Source: Propionibacteriaceae bacterium (lineage in GTDB: Bacteria > Actinomycetota > Actinomycetes > Propionibacteriales > Propionibacteriaceae). From it: a stretch of DNA of 19,319 bases. Location: NCBI GenBank assembly GCA_031255975.1, contig JAIRRM010000074.1:1-19319 (forward strand), in the 5' to 3' direction. The notes beneath the pieces are model-generated. The model was not told the origin of the DNA. It was given only the letters and a program-made list of their open reading frames with translations, and did not search any database. Position numbers and translations under genes: made by a program. This document shows positions 14,919 to 19,319 of the stretch, piece after piece. Numbering within the stretch: the first letter of the stretch is position 1; each line of letters starts with the position of its first letter.

Positions 14919-15388
14919 GGCGTCACCTCCCTGGTCGAACCTTCGAGATGGCCCGCCGCCGAAGCCGCCCCGCCAACCGGGTTACGGTGCAGCAGCGTGG
15001 TACTGAACGTAGCGACAATCGCCCCAGCGACCGTATCCACCACCTCGCCCAGCACCGTGATGAACTCGGCTTCGCCACGCACCCGCACTTTGCCGATAGT
15101 GAGGCTCACATCCAACACATCGCCCACGACCACCGGACGGACGTACTCGAAACTCTGGTCTACGTGGATGATGCGGCTGAGATCCAAGCCCAGCCTGGGG
15201 TCGGTGAACAGCGCCTCGAAAGCCGGTTCGGCCAGCACGAACAGATACGTCGGCGGCGCTTGAACCGCCGGAATCGGTTGCCCCAAAGCCGCGGCCAGCG
15301 CATCCAAACGCTGCCGCGTCACCACCACGGGCTCGGGCAGCCGGAAAACGCTTCCCGCCGCCAACTCGCCCGACATCCCACTGCTCAT
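14915..15388 (-). CDS. MaoC-type dehydratase N-terminal-domain protein (HadA-like)
   Basis: This is the likely structural partner of the HadB-like subunit. The 157 residues contain the FAS1/MaoC_N-type features PPTYLFVLAEPAFEALF, DLSRIIHVDQSFEYVRPVVV and GDVLDVSLTIGKVRVRG. It lacks the D-x-N-P-x-H catalytic motif, as expected for the non-catalytic half. The open frame runs back to 15925, but that would overlap the opposing mqo gene, so I take ATG 15388 (MSSGMSG); ATG 15376 (MSGEL) is an equally good alternative, and neither has a strong ribosome site. It heads the coupled MaoC-MaoC-murB operon and is divergent from mqo. Confidence 0.88.
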   Translation of the reverse strand: MSSGMSGELAAGSVFRLPEPVVVTRQRLDALAAALGQPIPAVQAPPTYLFVLAEPAFEALFTDPRLGLDLSRIIHVDQSFEYVRPVVVGDVLDVSLTIGKVRVRGEAEFITVLGEVVDTVAGAIVATFSTTLLHRNPVGGAASAAGHLEGSTREVTP

Positions 15389-15526
15389 GACATAAACGCT
15401 AGCCGATGGGCCACACGAATCCGGGGCGGTGCCTACCGGTTTTGCCAGCAAGGCTTGTAGAGTCGGTACCAGGCAGACGGCCCTGGCCGTCCCGATTTTG
15501 CCAAATACCCGGACAAGGAGAGAACA
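15389..15526. promoter_or_regulatory. Divergent intergenic region between the HadA-like gene and mqo
   Basis: These 138 bases must hold the starts of transcription for both directions. A TAGAGT hexamer at 15458-15463 could serve as the -10 for mqo, but I find no matching -35 at the right spacing. The mqo ribosome site AAGGAGAG lies just before the ATG at 15527. No convincing operator is visible. Confidence 0.35.
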
Positions 15527-17041
15527 ATGGCGTTGACCCTTCCCAGCCGTCAAGGCGCGCACTATATTGAGACCGACGTAGTGCTCGTCGGTGCCGGCAT
15601 TATGAGCGCAACACTGGCGCTGCTGCTCTCCGAACTCGATCCCAGCCTGAGAACTCTGGTGATCGAACGCCGCCCTGGCCCTGCCGAGGAGTCGTCGAAC
15701 CCCTGGAACAACGCGGGCACCGGCCACGCCGGGCTGTGCGAGTTGAACTACTCCGTGGAGCAGCCGGACGGCACGGTAGACGTGAGTAAGGCCGTCAAGA
15801 TCAATGAGCAGTTCCAGCTCACGCGGCAACTCTGGACGTACCTCATCGAGCAGGGCACCCTGAAGGACCCCAAATCCTTCATCAACTCCACTGCGCACCT
15901 GACGTTCGTCACCGGTGACGACCATGTGGCCTACATGCGTTCACGCTGGGCGGCGATGCAGGGCAACGTGCTGTTCGACTCCATGCGCTACTCGGAATCC
16001 CAAACCGAGATCGCCGAATGGTCGCCGTTGCTAATCGCGGGCCGCGACCCCGCCACCCCGGTGGGATGCTCGTACGATCCAACCGGCACCGATGTGGATT
16101 TTGGTGTGCTCACCAAGGAATACCTCCGTATCGTGCAGGCACGCGGCGGCGAGGTGACGTACAACTTTGACGTAAACGACATCAAACCGGCGGGTAAGGC
16201 GTGGCTCATCAAAGCCAACCACACCGGCGGCGGCCATGGGCTCGTGGTGAAGGCCAAGAAGGTGTTCATCGGCGCGGGCGGCTACGCGCTACAGCTACTG
16301 CAACGCGCCGGGTTGCCAGAGGCCAACGGTTATGGGCTGTTCCCAATCTCGGGGCAGTTCCTCACCACATCGCGCCGCTCCATCACCGAGGCACATCACA
16401 CCAAGGTGTACGGCAAGGCATCCGTTGGCGCACCGCCGATGAGCGTGCCGCACCTGGACGCCCGTGTTATCAACGGCGACAAATACGTGCTGTTTGGGCC
16501 GTTCGCCGGATCGAGCCCGAAGTTCTTGAAGTCAGGTTCCATCCTCGACCTGCCGCTGTCGCTCAGAACACATAACATCTGGCCGATGCTGGAAGTCGCC
16601 AAAGACAACCTGCCGTTAGTGAAATACCTGGTGAGTCAGATTTTGCTGCCACCGTCGCAGCAGTTGGAGGCGCTACGGCAGTTCTATCCCAACGCCGACC
16701 TCGCCGATTGGGTGATGGTGACCGCCGGGCAGCGCGCGCAGATCATCAAGAAGGACGAACATGGCCACGGCACATTGCAGTTCGGAACCGAACTGGTGGT
16801 CGGTGGCGGTGGGTCGATCTCCGGCCTGCTGGGTGCCTCGCCGGGTGCCTCGACCGCCGCGCCCATCATGCTGGGGCTGCTGGAGCAGTGCTTCGCCGAA
16901 AGGCTGGACGATTGGAGGCCAACGCTCGCCAAGATCGTGCCCACCTGGGGCAAGAATCTGGCAGACGACCCCACCCTGGCACAACACACCATGGCGCGCA
17001 CTGCCGAAGCGTTGGGGATCACCCCGCCACAACCACGCTGA
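15527..17041 (+). CDS. mqo: Malate:quinone oxidoreductase
   Basis: Mqo is a membrane-associated FAD enzyme that oxidises L-malate to oxaloacetate and passes electrons to quinone, replacing or supplementing NAD-dependent malate dehydrogenase in the TCA cycle. The 504-residue length is typical. The FAD dinucleotide fold is VVLVGAGIMSATLALLL (18-34), followed by LVIERR. The family signatures NPWNNAGTGHAGLCELNY, GCSYDPTGTDVDFGVLTKEY and FPISGQFL are present, and the C-terminal FAD loop is GGGGSISGLLGASPGASTAAP. The start has AAGGAGAG upstream. The gene is single, ends at a strong hairpin and is convergent with the LRR protein gene. Confidence 0.97.
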   Translation: MALTLPSRQGAHYIETDVVLVGAGIMSATLALLLSELDPSLRTLVIERRPGPAEESSNPWNNAGTGHAGLCELNYSVEQPDGTVDVSKAVKINEQFQLTRQLWTYLIEQGTLKDPKSFINSTAHLTFVTGDDHVAYMRSRWAAMQGNVLFDSMRYSESQTEIAEWSPLLIAGRDPATPVGCSYDPTGTDVDFGVLTKEYLRIVQARGGEVTYNFDVNDIKPAGKAWLIKANHTGGGHGLVVKAKKVFIGAGGYALQLLQRAGLPEANGYGLFPISGQFLTTSRRSITEAHHTKVYGKASVGAPPMSVPHLDARVINGDKYVLFGPFAGSSPKFLKSGSILDLPLSLRTHNIWPMLEVAKDNLPLVKYLVSQILLPPSQQLEALRQFYPNADLADWVMVTAGQRAQIIKKDEHGHGTLQFGTELVVGGGGSISGLLGASPGASTAAPIMLGLLEQCFAERLDDWRPTLAKIVPTWGKNLADDPTLAQHTMARTAEALGITPPQPR

Positions 17042-17046
17042 AAACC

Positions 17047-17081
17047 TTCGGCCCCCGACTGAGGTTCAGTCGGGGGCCGAA
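17047..17081. terminator. Bidirectional hairpin between mqo and the LRR protein gene
   Basis: A perfect 16-bp stem (17047-17062 with 17066-17081, TTCGGCCCCCGACTGA) with a GGT loop starts five bases after the mqo stop codon. On the minus strand it is followed by GGTTTT, a short U-run; on the plus strand it is followed by AACTATTA with no T-run. It probably terminates both convergent transcripts. Confidence 0.85.
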
Positions 17082-17108
17082 AACTATTACGGGTATCTCA
17101 AGAATCAA

Positions 17109-19313
17109 TCACCACAGGCGACGAGTACGGACGGCGAGGCAGCCCCCGGCAAGAGCGAACAGCAGCAAGATTGCCGGAACCGCGCCCATCCCCGTGGCCA
17201 GCGAACCGCCAGTGGGCACCGCCGGGATGTCGTCACCACCGGTTTCGTTATCGTTGGCCGGGGCTGAAACCACTACGGTGTGCGAAATCGTCACCACTCG
17301 CTCGTCGTCGAACACATAGACCACATCGAACGAATAGTCACCCTCGTCCAAACCGGTGGCGTCGAACACCACCTCCGAGCCGACAACAGTTGCCGATCCT
17401 TGCGACGGCGGGACGCTCACTTCACGCGACACCACGCTAGCCCCGGAACCAATGCGGGGATCGTTAAACACTGCGGAGCCATTTTCGGCACTCACGCTGT
17501 CTGAAGACGAGGCGTTCCAATGCGCGACCAACACCGACCTACCCGGTGTAGGCACAAACCCCGTTCCGGCAGACAACAGATCATCCCCAGGCACACCCAT
17601 GACGCTCCAGCCAGAGAACCCCCAGTCGAAACCATCCCCCATGGCATCCACCGGGCCTGGCAATGTCATCGGCCCAAACGACCACGTGGTGAAATCCAAA
17701 TTGTCGTATCCGCTCCAAATCGGGGGCACTCGCTTCGTCACCGATTCGCCCGCGTTCGCGCCCGGCAACTCGCCACCGTTCGGGTTAAACACCACCTGGG
17801 CATTCCCCACCAACTGATACGACTCGCCATCCGCACCCCACGCGGTCGCCGTGTCGGAGTCGGCACCCGACCACAACCATGGCAATACGCCGCTCTCATC
17901 ACCCACTTCCAGCAGCGTGATATCGGCCCCCAGCGGTGCCGTCACCGTCAGCGGCTGATCTGTGGAAAACATGAACTGCCGCAATGCCACGGTGCCAGTA
18001 CCGGAAACACCCTGGTAGAAAGCCTGGGTACCGATCCGCAGTTTCTGCAAACCAGCGGGAAACACCACCGACTCCAATGACGTGGAACCGCCGCCTAAAG
18101 CGACCTGGGCGAATGCGATATCTCCGATAGTCAACTCCTGCAAGCTATTCGGAAACACCACCGAACTCAGTAGCGCGTCACCATTACCGGAAATGGTCTG
18201 AGCGAACGCGCCACTTCCGATAGTCAACTCCTGCAAGCCATCCAAAAACACCACCGAACTCAGTAGCGCGTCACCACCATCGCGAACATCCTGCTCGAAC
18301 GCACCCTCACCGATCTTCAACTCCGGCAAGCCGGCGGGAAACACCACCGACTCCAATGATGCGGAACCACCGCCAAGAACCAACTGAGCAAACGCATACC
18401 TGCCAATCTCAACCGTCTGCAAACCGGCGGGAAACTCCACCGACTTCAACAACGCGGAACCACCACCGTGAACCACCTGAGCGAACGCGGTACGATCAAT
18501 TCTTAACGTCTGCAAACCGGCGGGAAACTCCACCGACTTCAACGGCGCGTCACCACCATCGTAGACGCTCATGCCGAACCCGTCAGCTTCGATAGTCAAC
18601 GTCTGCAAACCGGCGGGAAACTCCACCGACTCTAACCGCACAACACTACCGCTGGTGGCGTATCGCTGGAACGCTCCGCTGCCGATAGTCAACGTCTGCA
18701 AACCGGCGGGAAACTTCACCTCAGCCAGCGCAGCGACACCACCATCGACTTCCTGTACAAACGCTTTGGCGCCAATGGTCAGCGTCTGTAAACCATCTGG
18801 AAACTTGATCGAACTCAGCAGCGTATCACCGGCACCGATGGCTTCCTGAGCGAACGCACGGTCTTCGATGGTCAGCGTCTGTAAACCGGCGGGAAACACC
18901 ACCGACTCCAGCGGTGCGGAGTCATCCCCGGAAAGAAGACCCTGGCGAAACGCTCCTTCGTTGACGGTCAGTGCCTTCACCCTGGATTCGGTCTGCCGGA
19001 ACTCCACCGAAACCAGTTGGACGGCACAAGACGAAGCCGAATTGCTGCCGACGATCACCTCGGTGATCTCCTCGTCCAGTTTGTCCAAATCGATCACCAG
19101 TCGGGTTTTGCCGGGGTCTTCATAAGCCACACTTGGCTCGGTGGCGGCGCATAACGCATTGTTTCCGTACGTGTGTGACGCAGCCGCCGATGCCGTCGGC
19201 AACCCCACAACCCCCACTACCGCCAGCGACAACGCCAGCAAACCCAACAACACGCGACCCACAAAACCCGCTCTAGAAGAACCAGCTTCAACAGCCCCAT
19301 ACCAAACCTTCAT
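17109..19313 (-). CDS. Secreted BspA-like leucine-rich-repeat surface protein
   Basis: A 734-residue predicted surface protein. The signal peptide has a long n-region, a hydrophobic core (~18-38) and a likely cut after ASA near 43-45. Residues 135-443 are ten 31-residue LRR_5-type repeats with consensus L-x-S-V-x-F-P-A-G-L-Q-x-L-x-I-G-x-x-A-F-x-Q, with divergent half-units at both ends. Residues ~506-600 match an InlB-B/Listeria-Bacteroides repeat (VVFNPNGGELPG ... FSGWSV ... LVAHWN). An Ig-like stretch (~612-683) follows, then a Gly/Pro/Asp linker, a hydrophobic helix (~711-727) and an RTRRLW tail. There is no true LPxTG; PTGGSLATG precedes the helix, so anchoring is by an unusual sorting signal or by the membrane. 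The ATG at 19313 is near the window edge, so the real start could lie upstream. Adhesion is a plausible but unproven role. Confidence 0.85.
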   Translation of the reverse strand: MKVWYGAVEAGSSRAGFVGRVLLGLLALSLAVVGVVGLPTASAAASHTYGNNALCAATEPSVAYEDPGKTRLVIDLDKLDEEITEVIVGSNSASSCAVQLVSVEFRQTESRVKALTVNEGAFRQGLLSGDDSAPLESVVFPAGLQTLTIEDRAFAQEAIGAGDTLLSSIKFPDGLQTLTIGAKAFVQEVDGGVAALAEVKFPAGLQTLTIGSGAFQRYATSGSVVRLESVEFPAGLQTLTIEADGFGMSVYDGGDAPLKSVEFPAGLQTLRIDRTAFAQVVHGGGSALLKSVEFPAGLQTVEIGRYAFAQLVLGGGSASLESVVFPAGLPELKIGEGAFEQDVRDGGDALLSSVVFLDGLQELTIGSGAFAQTISGNGDALLSSVVFPNSLQELTIGDIAFAQVALGGGSTSLESVVFPAGLQKLRIGTQAFYQGVSGTGTVALRQFMFSTDQPLTVTAPLGADITLLEVGDESGVLPWLWSGADSDTATAWGADGESYQLVGNAQVVFNPNGGELPGANAGESVTKRVPPIWSGYDNLDFTTWSFGPMTLPGPVDAMGDGFDWGFSGWSVMGVPGDDLLSAGTGFVPTPGRSVLVAHWNASSSDSVSAENGSAVFNDPRIGSGASVVSREVSVPPSQGSATVVGSEVVFDATGLDEGDYSFDVVYVFDDERVVTISHTVVVSAPANDNETGGDDIPAVPTGGSLATGMGAVPAILLLFALAGGCLAVRTRRLW

Positions 19314-19319
19314 CTGCTC

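Noticed and set aside
14915..15925. Longer form (336 codons) of the HadA-like gene
   Set aside because: The extra N-terminal part is antisense to mqo and has no hydratase features; the hot-dog domain begins after ATG 15388.
17985..18911. 93-bp tandem DNA repeat as a non-coding element
   Set aside because: It is fully explained by the ten in-frame 31-residue LRR units of the surface protein.

Overview
The window looks like a chromosomal segment of a high-GC actinobacterium (Actinomycetota). The evidence is the conserved block tRNA-Trp, secE, nusG, rplK, rplA on the minus strand, a pair of MaoC-fold hydratase genes coupled to murB, NusG and SecE with long acidic N-terminal extensions, a LemA gene preceded by a one-helix membrane protein, and frequent GTG starts with ATGA/GTGA overlaps. 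I cannot fix genus or species from sequence alone.

Layout. Positions 1-5700 are an accessory region of cell-envelope proteins. It holds the C-terminal end of an unknown membrane protein (2-553), then a rearranged tandem array of a paralogous family that I do not recognise. The array has one truncated member (768-1037) and two full-length members (1142-3214 and 3319-5409). Each full member has a Trp/Pro-rich cytosolic N-terminus, three transmembrane helices and a large three-part extracytoplasmic region. Near-identical 104-bp spacers separate the copies, each carrying a 35-codon ORF that overlaps the end of the upstream gene. Minus-strand fragments of an XRE-type (HTH_26-like) repressor C-terminus lie at both ends of the array (705-770, 5488-5625). 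At about position 768-770 one fragment is fused directly to the truncated family member.

Positions 5705-8714 (minus strand) hold the translation/transcription core: tRNA-Trp, secE, nusG, rplK, rplA. The rplK-rplA gap is unusually long (409 bp) and packed with short tandem repeats and a large hairpin. Positions 8904-11652 (minus) hold a translationally coupled three-gene MacAB-like export system: adaptor with peptidoglycan-binding domain, ATPase, permease. Imperfect 78-bp direct repeats lie on both sides of it. Positions 11930-13382 (plus) hold a one-helix membrane protein and a LemA protein, with a repeated 52-nt element between them.

Positions 13471-15388 (minus) hold a coupled operon of two MaoC-type hydratase subunits and murB. 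Divergent from it is mqo (malate:quinone oxidoreductase, 15527-17041, plus), which ends at a perfect 16-bp hairpin shared with the convergent last gene. That gene (17109-19313, minus) encodes a secreted BspA-like protein with ten 31-residue leucine-rich repeats, an InlB-B-type domain and a C-terminal membrane anchor.

The housekeeping genes link translation (L1, L11, tRNA), transcription (NusG), secretion (SecE), wall precursor synthesis (MurB), fatty-acyl chemistry (MaoC pair) and respiration (Mqo). The accessory genes are nearly all envelope or surface proteins.
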